A stretch of 7,590 bases of DNA, from assembly GCA_001701295.1 (NCBI GenBank), contig DAAV01000025.1:13212-20801 (forward strand), in the 5' to 3' direction. Positions within the stretch are counted from its first letter, which is position 1, and every line of letters begins with the position of its first letter. This document shows, in pieces, positions 1 through 7,519 of this stretch. The DNA is from Bacteroidales bacterium H10 (lineage in GTDB: Bacteria > Bacteroidota > Bacteroidia > Bacteroidales > Muribaculaceae). Made by a program: the position numbers and the translations under genes. Below the pieces are notes generated by a model. That model searched no databases. It was not told where the DNA came from and was given only the letters and a program-made list of their open reading frames with translations.

Positions 1-29
1 TAACTATTTAAACCTTAAATAAAGAGATT

Positions 30-2072
30 ATGAACATTAAAACAAAAATGACAACGGCAATGTGTGTCGCACTTGGCTTAGGCATCACGCCGGTCATGGC
101 GCAAGAGCACACAAAGAGTCTTGATGTCAAGGGAATCGACAACACTGTTCCCGCACAGAAAGATTTCTATCACCATGTGAACACAAAATGGCAAAAGAAT
201 CATCCGCTGACACCGGAGTATTCGCGTTACGGACAGTTCAACATCCTGAACGATTCGAGCAACAACCGTATCAAACGCATCGTGACCGGTCTGGCGGCCA
301 CGAATCCCAAACCAGGCACTAACGCCTACAAGATCGCGACCATCTATGAACAGGGAATGGATTCCGTGCGTCGTAACAAAGAAGGCGCCGCTCCTATAAA
401 GGCAAAACTTGCAAAAATAGAGAATACCAAACCTGAGGAAATGGGTGATCTTTTCCGCTATATGCACCGTTATGAGGCCTCTCCCCTCTTCGGAGTCATG
501 ATGATGGAAGATCTCGCCAACAGCCAGGTATATTCGATGTATGTCGGAAGTGCCGGACTGGGACTCGGAGACCGTGACTATTACCTTCTCAACGACAAAC
601 GCAATAAAGAAGTCCGCAACGCCTATGTCAAGCTGATCGAGACAGACATGCAACTTGCAGGCTACAATAAGAAAGATGCTAAACGCATTGCAAAAAATGT
701 GCTCAAGATCGAGACTCTTATGGCCGACTCGACGTGGACCCGCGAACAAAGCCGCAACATACCCGCAATGTACAATCCCCGCACCATCGAGCAGATCGAG
801 ACTCTCTATCCCAATCTTCCGGTCCGCGCCCTCATCGAGGATATGGGAATAGCTGTTCCCGAGATGGCCATTGTCACCGAGATGAATACAGTGAAACAGG
901 CAGACAATCTTATGAAAAGTCTTACTGACCGCGAAAAGAAAGACATTTATCTGTGGAATATCGTATCAAGCGCGGCACGCTATCTCAGCGATGATTTCTC
1001 TAAAGCATCATTCGAGTTCAACAAAGTAATGTCAGGCGTAGAACAGGAACGCCCCCGTTGGAAAAAATCACTCGGCACAGTCGAGGGCGTTATGGGAGAA
1101 GGCATCGGCGAGCTTTATGTGGAGCAGTATTTCCCTGAAAGTTCCAAGACATATATGGAAGGTCTTGTAGAGAATCTCCGCAAGGCACTCGGAAAACACA
1201 TCATGCATCTTTCATGGATGACAGATGACACCAAGTTCGAAGCACTCAAAAAACTCAACTCGATAACTGTCAAGATCGGTTATCCAGACAAATGGAAAGA
1301 CTATTCTCTGCTGAATATCGACCCACAGCTCAGCTATTACGAGAACATGCACAACGCCGGTCTCTGGGCATTCGACCGCCAGATCGAGAAATGGGGCAAA
1401 CCTGTGGACCGCAGCGAATGGGGCATGACACCGCAGACCATAAACGCATATTATAACCCGATAAACAACGAGATTGTGTTCCCTGCCGGCATACTTCAGG
1501 CTCCTTTCTATGATCCGGAATCAAGCGATGCGGAGAACTATGGCGGCATCGGTGTTGTCATCGGCCATGAACTCACCCATGGATTCGACGACCAAGGCTG
1601 CAATTTCGATGCAGACGGCAACATGTCCAACTGGTGGACAGAAGAAGACAGAGCGGCTTTCTCCACATTGACAAAAGGCCTCGCAGACCAGTTCAGCGCG
1701 GTAGAAGTACTGCCGGGTCTTATGGCTAACGGTGAATACACTCTCGGAGAGAATATAGCGGATCAGGGCGGTCTACGTGTGGCCTACACCGCATTTCTTG
1801 ACTCACAGAAGAAAAAGGGGGTTGACATAACGACTGAAAAGATCGACGGATTCGATCCCGTTCAGATCTTCTACATGAACTTCGCAAATCTCTGGGCAAC
1901 CAACATACGCGATGAGGAAATACGCAACCTCACTACAGGTGACGTACATTCTCTCGGCATCAACCGTGTGAATGTATCGCTCAAGAACATCGAACCTTTC
2001 ATCAAGGCATTCAATGTAAAAGAAGGCGACGAGATGTTCCGTCCGGAATCAGAACGTGTGATAATCTGGTAA
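30..2072 (+). CDS. pepO: M13 family zinc metallopeptidase (PepO/neprilysin-like), exported
   Basis: This is a 680-residue zinc endopeptidase of family M13 that should cleave small to medium peptides outside the cytoplasm. Residues 1-24 form a signal peptide with a lysine-containing start, a hydrophobic core and a likely cut after PVMA. Cys12 has no lipobox around it, so a soluble periplasmic or secreted protein is more likely than a lipoprotein. The N-terminal M13 domain covers roughly residues 44-430 and includes FYHHVN (46-51) and the GLGLGDRDYYL motif. The catalytic domain runs from about 470 to the end. It holds NAYYN (472-476) followed by IVFPAGILQ, zinc motif HELTH (513-517, catalytic Glu514), and ENIAD (574-578) giving the third zinc ligand Glu574 and Asp578. 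His640 and Arg646 have the same six-residue spacing as neprilysin His711 and Arg717. The length is normal for bacterial members and the site looks intact. ATG at 30 is chosen because it gives the full signal peptide; ATG at 48 would shorten its basic end. Only 29 bases precede it here, so its promoter or an upstream operon partner cannot be judged. The family call is firm; the symbol is by family resemblance and substrates are unknown. Confidence 0.95.
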   Translation: MNIKTKMTTAMCVALGLGITPVMAQEHTKSLDVKGIDNTVPAQKDFYHHVNTKWQKNHPLTPEYSRYGQFNILNDSSNNRIKRIVTGLAATNPKPGTNAYKIATIYEQGMDSVRRNKEGAAPIKAKLAKIENTKPEEMGDLFRYMHRYEASPLFGVMMMEDLANSQVYSMYVGSAGLGLGDRDYYLLNDKRNKEVRNAYVKLIETDMQLAGYNKKDAKRIAKNVLKIETLMADSTWTREQSRNIPAMYNPRTIEQIETLYPNLPVRALIEDMGIAVPEMAIVTEMNTVKQADNLMKSLTDREKKDIYLWNIVSSAARYLSDDFSKASFEFNKVMSGVEQERPRWKKSLGTVEGVMGEGIGELYVEQYFPESSKTYMEGLVENLRKALGKHIMHLSWMTDDTKFEALKKLNSITVKIGYPDKWKDYSLLNIDPQLSYYENMHNAGLWAFDRQIEKWGKPVDRSEWGMTPQTINAYYNPINNEIVFPAGILQAPFYDPESSDAENYGGIGVVIGHELTHGFDDQGCNFDADGNMSNWWTEEDRAAFSTLTKGLADQFSAVEVLPGLMANGEYTLGENIADQGGLRVAYTAFLDSQKKKGVDITTEKIDGFDPVQIFYMNFANLWATNIRDEEIRNLTTGDVHSLGINRVNVSLKNIEPFIKAFNVKEGDEMFRPESERVIIW

Positions 2073-2110
2073 GCAGCGGCAGTCCGGATATCACAACAGG
2101 AAATTAATAA

Positions 2111-2143
2111 ATAGCCCCGAGATCACTCAGATCCCGGGGCTAT
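2111..2143 (-). terminator. Hairpin terminator between convergent genes
   Basis: Arms ATAGCCCCGAGATC (2111-2124) and GATCCCGGGGCTAT (2130-2143) pair over 14 positions with a single A-C mismatch, around the 5-base loop ACTCA. Read on the minus strand, the hairpin is followed by TTATTAATTT, so it looks like an intrinsic terminator for the regulator gene that ends at 2159. On the plus strand the hairpin follows the peptidase stop by about 40 bases but has only a weak T-rich tail. It may act in both directions, less well for the peptidase. Confidence 0.8.
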
Positions 2144-2158
2144 TGCGTATCGGCGATA

Positions 2159-3859
2159 TCAATTGCCTGTGTCCGAATTAATCTTCCCGAGATAATCTTC
2201 AAGCGATATATCGTCGGGTTTACCGATTTTCCTGCAGAGTCTCCATTTCGACTGACGTACGGATTCGGGCCGGATATTCATCAGCTTGGCTATGCGCTTG
2301 TTGTCGAGTTCCAACAGAGTATAGACGGCTATTTTAAGATAGCTTTGTGCAAGTCCCGGAGCAAGAGACTCCAATCGATTGAAAAAATCAGGATGTATGA
2401 TCTCATACATGTCACGTTCAAGTCTGTCGCCCTCCGATTCCGACAGAAGAAGCTTTATTTCCGTCTCAAGACGCCGCATCTCGGAATCCTTCATATTTCC
2501 CGTCTTTCTCATATCGGTCAGAGAATCCCTTACACCCGAAAGTACCCTTTCCTGATTCTCTATAGTAATAGTCGCGGCATCAGCTTTACGTCGCGTTCTG
2601 GCAAGCGCCAGCTCCCGCTGCACCCTTTCGAGTTTCTGACGCGCGTTATATCTTATAAGCCATATGGCTACAATCGTAGATATAAGCACAAAAGCAAATG
2701 CAAGAGCCCCGATAAACATATTGCGGCGGTATATCTGCCGCAGATGCCGTGTCTCGGCCATTTTTATCTCATTCAGCGCGTTCATGCGCATAACATCGGA
2801 TGAATGTCTTAGAGCGAGCGCAGAATCCATCTGCTCCTCATACGCGACACGATAAAGATACGCGCTGTCAGGAAATCCTTCCTGCATTTTCACGATGCTG
2901 CGGGCAAGCAGAATTATGGCCCGCTGATTGGGATCACTGACGTAACGTAAATTCCTCACAGATCTGTCAGAATATATCGAAGCGGAATCAGGATGTCCGT
3001 GACGTATAAACCAAAATGCCATCATTCCGTCGCAGAAACCGGAAAGCTCATTATTGAGCTGCATTTCCGATCGTCCGGCCATAGCCTTACGCAGATATTC
3101 TATACTGTCGGTCTCCAAAAAAAGATTACGCAAAACCATACTGTGAGTCGCACTGTCGCGCATACATACAGCATCTCCAGCCACAGATCTCAACATGAGG
3201 ACAGAGCTGTCGGGATAGCCGATCTGCCTTACTGCACTCGCCCGGTTGATTTTATTTTTCACAACTGATCGGGTATACCCTAAACGCTCATTGAGAGAAT
3301 CAGCCATATCGTAATATTCCAACGCGTCATGCGCTTCACCTACCTTCGCCAGCAAATTGCCGATATTTATGCACACACGCGCTTCAAGTGCCGGATCCTT
3401 TACATCGCGTGCATAATCAAGAGATCTGCAATAAAAATCATATGCCTCGGGATCCATGGAGTTCGAAAGAGGAATACGCAGATTGTCTATGCGCATTCTA
3501 TCATATGCGTAACGGACAGAGTCATTAAGATGCCCGGCTTTTACAAACAAATACAAAGCTGAATCCGATTCATCATTTTTCATGGCATAACGCGCCTTCC
3601 AGAAAAGGAGTCGGGAATCCATCACTCTTTTCATTACAGTATCCGTCTCAACAGAATTAATCTTTTCGAATTCAATAATGGCACGGCTTATGCTGTCATC
3701 GGAAGCATCTTCATTAAAAAGAAGTTCAAGTTCCAGCATAATACTGTCAGAAGCGTTGTCAAGAGACTTCCATTTATATGGATCGAGAGTCTTATACCGG
3801 TTACAGGCTATAGCCAACAACATCGACAAAAGGATAAAAAATAGAATTTTCGACTTCAT
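2159..3859 (-). CDS. Membrane-anchored TPR regulator with C-terminal LuxR-like HTH
   Basis: This 566-residue protein has the layout of Bacteroidota one-piece membrane regulators: periplasmic TPR sensor, membrane helix, coiled coil and cytoplasmic DNA-binding end. Residues 1-19 are a lipoprotein-type signal ending in the lipobox LAIAC (Cys19). Residues about 80-350 are helical with TPR-like pairs, such as ALEARVCINIGNLLAKVGE followed by DALEYYDMADSL, and GFPDSAYLYRVAYEEQMDSA. A single hydrophobic helix spans 381-402, flanked by YRRN and RYNARQK, which suits a cytoplasmic C-terminus. Residues 405-480 are charged and coiled-coil-like. The last segment starts at HPDFFNRLESLAPGL (489-503) and contains IAKLMNIRPESVRQSKWRL (523-541), matching the HTH end of this group, in which LNIS-x-x-x-VE-x-x-R-x-R-LRKK is usual. 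No histidine-kinase or receiver domain is visible, so signalling is probably by conformational change or oligomerisation (inference). The ATG at 3859 is chosen because it gives the signal peptide. The gene is divergent from the exported protein at 4114, its best target candidate. The ligand is unknown. Confidence 0.85.
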   Translation of the reverse strand: MKSKILFFILLSMLLAIACNRYKTLDPYKWKSLDNASDSIMLELELLFNEDASDDSISRAIIEFEKINSVETDTVMKRVMDSRLLFWKARYAMKNDESDSALYLFVKAGHLNDSVRYAYDRMRIDNLRIPLSNSMDPEAYDFYCRSLDYARDVKDPALEARVCINIGNLLAKVGEAHDALEYYDMADSLNERLGYTRSVVKNKINRASAVRQIGYPDSSVLMLRSVAGDAVCMRDSATHSMVLRNLFLETDSIEYLRKAMAGRSEMQLNNELSGFCDGMMAFWFIRHGHPDSASIYSDRSVRNLRYVSDPNQRAIILLARSIVKMQEGFPDSAYLYRVAYEEQMDSALALRHSSDVMRMNALNEIKMAETRHLRQIYRRNMFIGALAFAFVLISTIVAIWLIRYNARQKLERVQRELALARTRRKADAATITIENQERVLSGVRDSLTDMRKTGNMKDSEMRRLETEIKLLLSESEGDRLERDMYEIIHPDFFNRLESLAPGLAQSYLKIAVYTLLELDNKRIAKLMNIRPESVRQSKWRLCRKIGKPDDISLEDYLGKINSDTGN

Positions 3860-3899
3860 TATACGAATTAATTTTCAGACATCATACAGTCTACAATTG

Positions 3900-3907
3900 C
3901 AAATTTA
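3900..3907 (-). promoter_or_regulatory. Putative -7 promoter element of the TPR-HTH regulator gene
   Basis: The minus strand reads TAAATTTG here, an exact match to the Bacteroidota -7 consensus TAnnTTTG. Transcription would start near 3893, leaving a leader of about 34 bases before the ATG at 3859. No convincing -33 TTTG lies at the expected distance upstream, so the promoter may be weak or activator-dependent. The match is short and the DNA is AT-rich, so chance is possible. Confidence 0.4.
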
Positions 3908-3942
3908 TTCAAAAAATCGCGAAATAACGGCATATTACAAGT

Positions 3943-3962
3943 CAGTAGACGGCCAGTAGACG
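3943..3962. repeat. Tandem direct repeat, possible regulator binding site
   Basis: CAGTAGACG occurs twice, at 3943-3951 and 3954-3962, separated by GC, so the period is 11 bp or about one helical turn. Both copies would face the same side of the DNA. The pair ends eight bases before the -33 element of the rightward promoter and lies about 36 bases upstream of the leftward -7 element. This is the usual place for an activator or shared operator. The repeat is seen directly; its role and the protein that might bind it are inference, with the neighbouring HTH regulator as the first candidate. Confidence 0.5.
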
Positions 3963-3969
3963 CAATTTA

Positions 3970-4001
3970 CTTGTCAAAAGATATATAATGGCATAAATTT
4001 G
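3970..4001 (+). promoter_or_regulatory. Putative promoter of the exported T9SS-tail protein
   Basis: CTTG at 3970-3973 (-33 element, consensus TTTG) and TAAATTTG at 3994-4001 (exact match to TAnnTTTG) are separated by 20 bases, a normal spacing for the primary Bacteroidota sigma factor. The start of transcription would be near 4008, leaving a leader of about 105 bases before the ATG at 4114. This is the best promoter match in the window. Confidence 0.55.
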
Positions 4002-4050
4002 TTGCGAATTTCAAAGAAATCGTTTTTGTCAAGGCGCCAGACAGAAGTAA

Positions 4051-4089
4051 GGTCCACGACTTCTTAAGAAGAACATGCCTTTATGGACC
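4051..4089 (+). promoter_or_regulatory. Possible leader RNA fold upstream of the exported protein
   Basis: GGTCCA (4051-4056) can pair with TGGACC (4084-4089). Enclosed between them is the perfect 12-base palindrome CTTCTTAAGAAG (4060-4071), which could form a small inner hairpin. The fold would lie in the 5' leader, 25 bases before the chosen start codon, and would cover the upstream in-frame ATG at 4075. It matches no riboswitch class I know. A stem of only six pairs around a 27-base interior may be chance, and the palindrome could instead be a DNA site. Confidence 0.25.
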
Positions 4090-4113
4090 GGAAGGCAAAC
4101 CAAACATCAAATT

Positions 4114-6375
4114 ATGAGAACACTCAATATCTCATTACTGACAATCGCGACAATCGGACTCGCACTATCGTCATTAGCCATAACCACGCATCATAAGTCT
4201 GACAACATACTATACAAAAATAGAGAGATCAAAAGTTCGAGATATGTCACCCCTCCGGCTACCAAGGCCGAATGTCTGATACTTCCTAAAGAAATAGAAG
4301 AAAAAAAACACCATGTAAGAATAAAAATTCTTAACTCGGACGGTATGATAAGTCCGGATTACTATAGTGTCAACAACTGTGCAGCCATAGGAGAATGGGG
4401 TGCGGTCATTTTTGAAGAAGACCATGAAAATCCTACATATTGGTATGCCGATCTACCTGAAGGTCACTCTGACTTATTGTTAAATATGTTTAAAGTTGAA
4501 AATTATGATCTTAAACATCTCATATATCTTGTAAAAAAAGATTTGACGATAGATAAAGATATTGAGATTATAATAGATGCTGAAGAAGCAACCTTGTTGC
4601 ATTCTTTCAAGTCTGTAAAAAATAATGGACAGGAACTTACAACTCCATTATACAGAATGACCGAGAATCCCGACAATCCATATGTAATGAATATGGAACT
4701 TCTGGAAGAGGGAACTGTAGATGACTGTACAATACAAACAATTTTCTGTAGCGAGAAATATGGTCCTATGTTCAAGTACATCTGTACTAGCAACTGCCGA
4801 ATAGAGGGATATCAGTCACCTTTTGAAGTGGCAAATTGCTATACAAACGAAGCAGAAGGTTACTATGTCATACAAAATCGCGCATACCAATCTGAAAATG
4901 AAACAAACGAGATCGTCACATTGATTCCAGATAATCCGGATCAATTAAATGTCTCAAACGATATAGATGATTTTTTCAATATAGAAATACCTTTAATTGA
5001 ACAGACTTTGGCCGGTAAAGAGACAGAACATCAACCGGCAGAAGGGTCTTTTCCGCAATTTGAAATGATATATTATGGTAAAAAGATAGGTTCAAGAGAT
5101 TTTTTTGTTCCCGGTTTGTTAAATCCTGGAAAAGAACAGAGAAACTGCAGGAATATAAAGTTAAGCTTACCATCACGAAAAGATCTTCAAAAAAATTTGA
5201 AAATGGAATTTTCTCCGCAAGCTATGGATATGATGGTCAGATTTCAACAGGATACTATATGGTGGGATGAATGCGAGTATGAGATAATCGATCAGAGTAA
5301 GACAGCATTGGACTTTGGAAGAGTGATCAATGTGATACCGGATCGAGAAATATATATGAATGGGCAAATACTCAAATCATTCCTTTCCACAAGGTTATCT
5401 TCAACCTATCCTCTGCCATACCATCCCTATTTTCCAGATTACTCGCAGATGCAATCCTTGGACTACAATACCACGCAACCTTATGTAACAAGTATATTTG
5501 CAACATCAGAAAGCGGGAATTACCACTTGTACACATATCTCGACAACCTGGGAGGAAAGATCTCTACATATGAATATGCGCAGGATTACAAATTGAAGCA
5601 TGATGGAAATCTGATACTCGACTCGAAAGATTATGATGATCTCATCGACAGATCAGAGGCACTTAATCAGGCACTCGATGAAACGAGAGAATCAGGCACA
5701 TATGAGCTTGAACTGACAACGTTCAAAGGAGATATAGGCGGAGTGGACTCCCGAACAACTTTTACGGCAAAATTCGGCGGTATGGGCGCGGACGAGACAG
5801 CTCCGTCGCTACAGATATTGAATTTCATCAACAAAGAAAATGAGATCACGAACCACTTCGATAATCCGTCAGACGGCCTGATCAGACTGACAGGAGGCGA
5901 CTTTGAATTGCGACCTGAAGGTCTTGAGAATACTGACGCTTTTGTCAAAACAACGGAGACAATCACTCCTGTTATCGAATATTCACCATATGCCCGGGAA
6001 AGTTGGGAGGCCCTGAATCCTGAACTGCAGGACATTGAGGCTGAGGCATGTTATGGAGACTCATGGACCGTCGATTTAAAGGATATGAATGTCAGACAAA
6101 CCAATTCATGGTATGACCTGCGGATAACCATGACAGATGCCACAGGCAACAGTATAAGTCAGGTAATATCTCCGGCATTCTACATAGGAAACGGGACTGG
6201 AATAAAGTCTACCTACGGAGAGGCACAAATCCATGTCAAGGGGAATGACATATACGGCCCCGACGACATGCAGGTGTGCGGACCTGACGGACGTAGATAT
6301 GGCACAAAAGGACTTACGGCAGGAATCTATGTGGTCAGAAGCGGGAAAACAAGTAAGAAAGTGATTATACGATAG
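4114..6375 (+). CDS. Exported protein of unknown function with T9SS-type C-terminal sorting tail
   Basis: I do not recognise the function of this 753-residue protein. Residues 1-22 or so are a signal peptide (MRTLNISLLTIATIGLALSS), which decides the start: the in-frame ATG at 4075 would put 13 polar residues in front of it. Residues 40-540 match no family I can name. They are rich in acidic and aromatic residues and alternate in a beta-like way, with seven cysteines between 89 and 242 (C89, C205, C212, C224, C228, C242 after C54). From about 530 a beta-rich module follows (ETAPSLQILNF at 561-571, then TGGDFELR and WYDLRITMTDATGN). From memory it resembles the beta-sandwich that precedes the sorting tail of some Bacteroidales exported proteases. 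No peptidase catalytic domain or triad motif is seen. Residues 697-753 look like a T9SS type A sorting domain, with GPDGRRYGTKGLTAGIYVVR and a basic end KKVIIR. It is probably exported by Sec, passed through T9SS and released or surface-attached. The first two thirds is AT-rich compared with the tail. It shares a regulatory region with the divergent TPR-HTH gene. Confidence 0.85.
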   Translation: MRTLNISLLTIATIGLALSSLAITTHHKSDNILYKNREIKSSRYVTPPATKAECLILPKEIEEKKHHVRIKILNSDGMISPDYYSVNNCAAIGEWGAVIFEEDHENPTYWYADLPEGHSDLLLNMFKVENYDLKHLIYLVKKDLTIDKDIEIIIDAEEATLLHSFKSVKNNGQELTTPLYRMTENPDNPYVMNMELLEEGTVDDCTIQTIFCSEKYGPMFKYICTSNCRIEGYQSPFEVANCYTNEAEGYYVIQNRAYQSENETNEIVTLIPDNPDQLNVSNDIDDFFNIEIPLIEQTLAGKETEHQPAEGSFPQFEMIYYGKKIGSRDFFVPGLLNPGKEQRNCRNIKLSLPSRKDLQKNLKMEFSPQAMDMMVRFQQDTIWWDECEYEIIDQSKTALDFGRVINVIPDREIYMNGQILKSFLSTRLSSTYPLPYHPYFPDYSQMQSLDYNTTQPYVTSIFATSESGNYHLYTYLDNLGGKISTYEYAQDYKLKHDGNLILDSKDYDDLIDRSEALNQALDETRESGTYELELTTFKGDIGGVDSRTTFTAKFGGMGADETAPSLQILNFINKENEITNHFDNPSDGLIRLTGGDFELRPEGLENTDAFVKTTETITPVIEYSPYARESWEALNPELQDIEAEACYGDSWTVDLKDMNVRQTNSWYDLRITMTDATGNSISQVISPAFYIGNGTGIKSTYGEAQIHVKGNDIYGPDDMQVCGPDGRRYGTKGLTAGIYVVRSGKTSKKVIIR

Positions 6376-6425
6376 GAATTCATACGTATATCATATCGCG
6401 CTCCGACTGATGATAATATTGAAAA

Positions 6426-6462
6426 GACCGGATGCTCAGGTTATAAACCCAGGCATCCGGTC
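6426..6462 (-). terminator. prs: Hairpin terminator between the exported protein and prs
   Basis: Arms GACCGGATGC (6426-6435) and GCATCCGGTC (6453-6462) pair perfectly over 10 bases. Inside, GGTT (6439-6442) and AACC (6446-6449) can extend the stem around an ATA loop after a small internal loop. On the minus strand the hairpin is followed directly by TTTTCAATATT, the pattern of an intrinsic terminator for prs, which ends 35 bases upstream. On the plus strand the 3' side has no T-run, so termination of the exported-protein gene here would be weaker. Confidence 0.8.
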
Positions 6463-6497
6463 AAGCTATAAATCATCAAAGTAATGTCGTATGGATC

Positions 6498-7442
6498 TTA
6501 CTTAAAGAGATACTGAGAAGAGATAGACTGGTTGTTGTGTATCCGACGGATTGTATCGGCGAAAAGTCTGGCAACCGGAAGGACAGTAGCTTTGGCGTTA
6601 TCTCTTTCGTACGGAATTGAATTTGTAAAGATGATCTCGGTCAGACCGGATTCCTTTACACGGTCTGTAGCAGGATCACTCATCACTGCGTGACTGCAAA
6701 GAGCACGTACAGACTTCGCTCCATTTTCCAGCAGCAGATCCGCCGACTTCGTGATAGTTCCGGCTGTATCGACGATATCGTCTATAAGTATCACATTCTT
6801 ATCCTTGACGTCTCCGATCACCGTCATAGTGGCTATTACATTGGCTTTGGCGCGTGTCTTATGACAGAGCACGAGGGGCACATCAAAATATTTGGCATAG
6901 GAATTGGCGCGTTTTGCTCCGCCGACATCCGGTGAAGCTATGACCATATCCTTGAGTTTGAGACTCTCTATATAAGGAATAAAAATAGAAGATGCGTAAA
7001 GGTGGTCAACCGGAACATCAAAGAAGCCCTGGATCTGGTCAGCATGAAGATCCATCGTGATCAGGCGTGTTATACCGGCTGCCGTGAGCATATCGGCCAC
7101 AAGTTTTGCGGCGATAGACACACGCGGTTTGTCTTTACGGTCCTGACGAGCCCATCCGAAATAAGGGACCACTGCTATGATCGAGCCTGCGGAAGCACGT
7201 TTGGCTGCGTCGACCATCAGAAGAAGCTCCATGAGATTGTCGGATGACGGGAACGTGGATTGTACGAGATACACCTCCGCTCCACGGATAGATTCTTCGA
7301 ATCCCACTTCAAATTCACCATCGGCAAAATGTTCCTTTTTCATTTTACCCATTTCGATGCCGAGTTCCTTGCAGATACTCTCGCCAAGATAGCGTGAGGC
7401 CTCGCCTGCAAATACCTTTATCGGCGCAAGGTTGTTGTTCAT
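6498..7442 (-). CDS. prs: Ribose-phosphate pyrophosphokinase (PRPP synthetase), class I
   Basis: This cytoplasmic enzyme transfers pyrophosphate from ATP to ribose 5-phosphate, making PRPP for purine, pyrimidine, histidine, tryptophan and NAD synthesis. The 314 residues match the usual length of about 315. Visible landmarks in order are KVFAGEASRYLGESICKELG (residues 9-28), the ATP-binding stretch YFGWARQDRKDKPRVS (94-109), the signature DLHADQIQGFFDVPVD (131-146), DVGGAKRA (172-179), the flexible-loop residues Lys195 and Arg197, and the PRPP loop VILIDDIVDTAGTI (217-230) with its paired aspartates. The C-terminus SSQYLFK is typical. All expected catalytic residues appear present. The gene seems to be monocistronic: a hairpin with a T-tract follows it, the downstream gene is convergent, and about 148 bases upstream in the window carry no gene. 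A -7 promoter match lies about 78 bases before the ATG. The start at 7442 gives the standard N-terminus. Confidence 0.97.
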   Translation of the reverse strand: MNNNLAPIKVFAGEASRYLGESICKELGIEMGKMKKEHFADGEFEVGFEESIRGAEVYLVQSTFPSSDNLMELLLMVDAAKRASAGSIIAVVPYFGWARQDRKDKPRVSIAAKLVADMLTAAGITRLITMDLHADQIQGFFDVPVDHLYASSIFIPYIESLKLKDMVIASPDVGGAKRANSYAKYFDVPLVLCHKTRAKANVIATMTVIGDVKDKNVILIDDIVDTAGTITKSADLLLENGAKSVRALCSHAVMSDPATDRVKESGLTEIIFTNSIPYERDNAKATVLPVARLFADTIRRIHNNQSISSQYLFK

Positions 7443-7519
7443 ATCAGATATATGATTGTTGGTTAGAATACTTCCGTTTGACGTGTGCCTGAAATTATGA
7501 CAGTCACCGTTTCCAAGTA

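Noticed and set aside
30..101. Lipoprotein anchor for the M13 peptidase because of Cys12
   Set aside because: The residues before Cys12 (TAM) do not form a lipobox, and the hydrophobic core continues beyond it to a normal signal-peptidase I site after Ala24.
78..749. 223-codon open frame antisense to the M13 peptidase
   Set aside because: It lies wholly inside a gene with unmistakable M13 motifs. The translation shows no recognisable domain, and there is no supporting promoter; it is a codon-usage shadow.
2345..2803. 152-codon open frame opposite the TPR-HTH gene
   Set aside because: It overlaps the membrane helix, coiled coil and HTH coding region of a clear gene on the other strand and has no features of its own.
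4075..4113. Upstream in-frame ATG giving a 766-residue version of the exported protein
   Set aside because: It would place 13 polar residues (MPLWTGRQTKHQI) before a well-formed signal peptide that starts at the ATG at 4114, so the later start is preferred.
5667..6035. 122-codon open frame antisense to the exported protein
   Set aside because: It lies within the recognisable beta-rich module of the plus-strand gene. Its serine-rich translation has no domain, which is typical of a shadow frame.
4114..6375. Subtilisin-like protease call for the exported protein
   Set aside because: Only the C-terminal module recalls that seen on some exported proteases. No Asp/His/Ser catalytic motifs or protease-domain blocks are visible in the preceding 530 residues.
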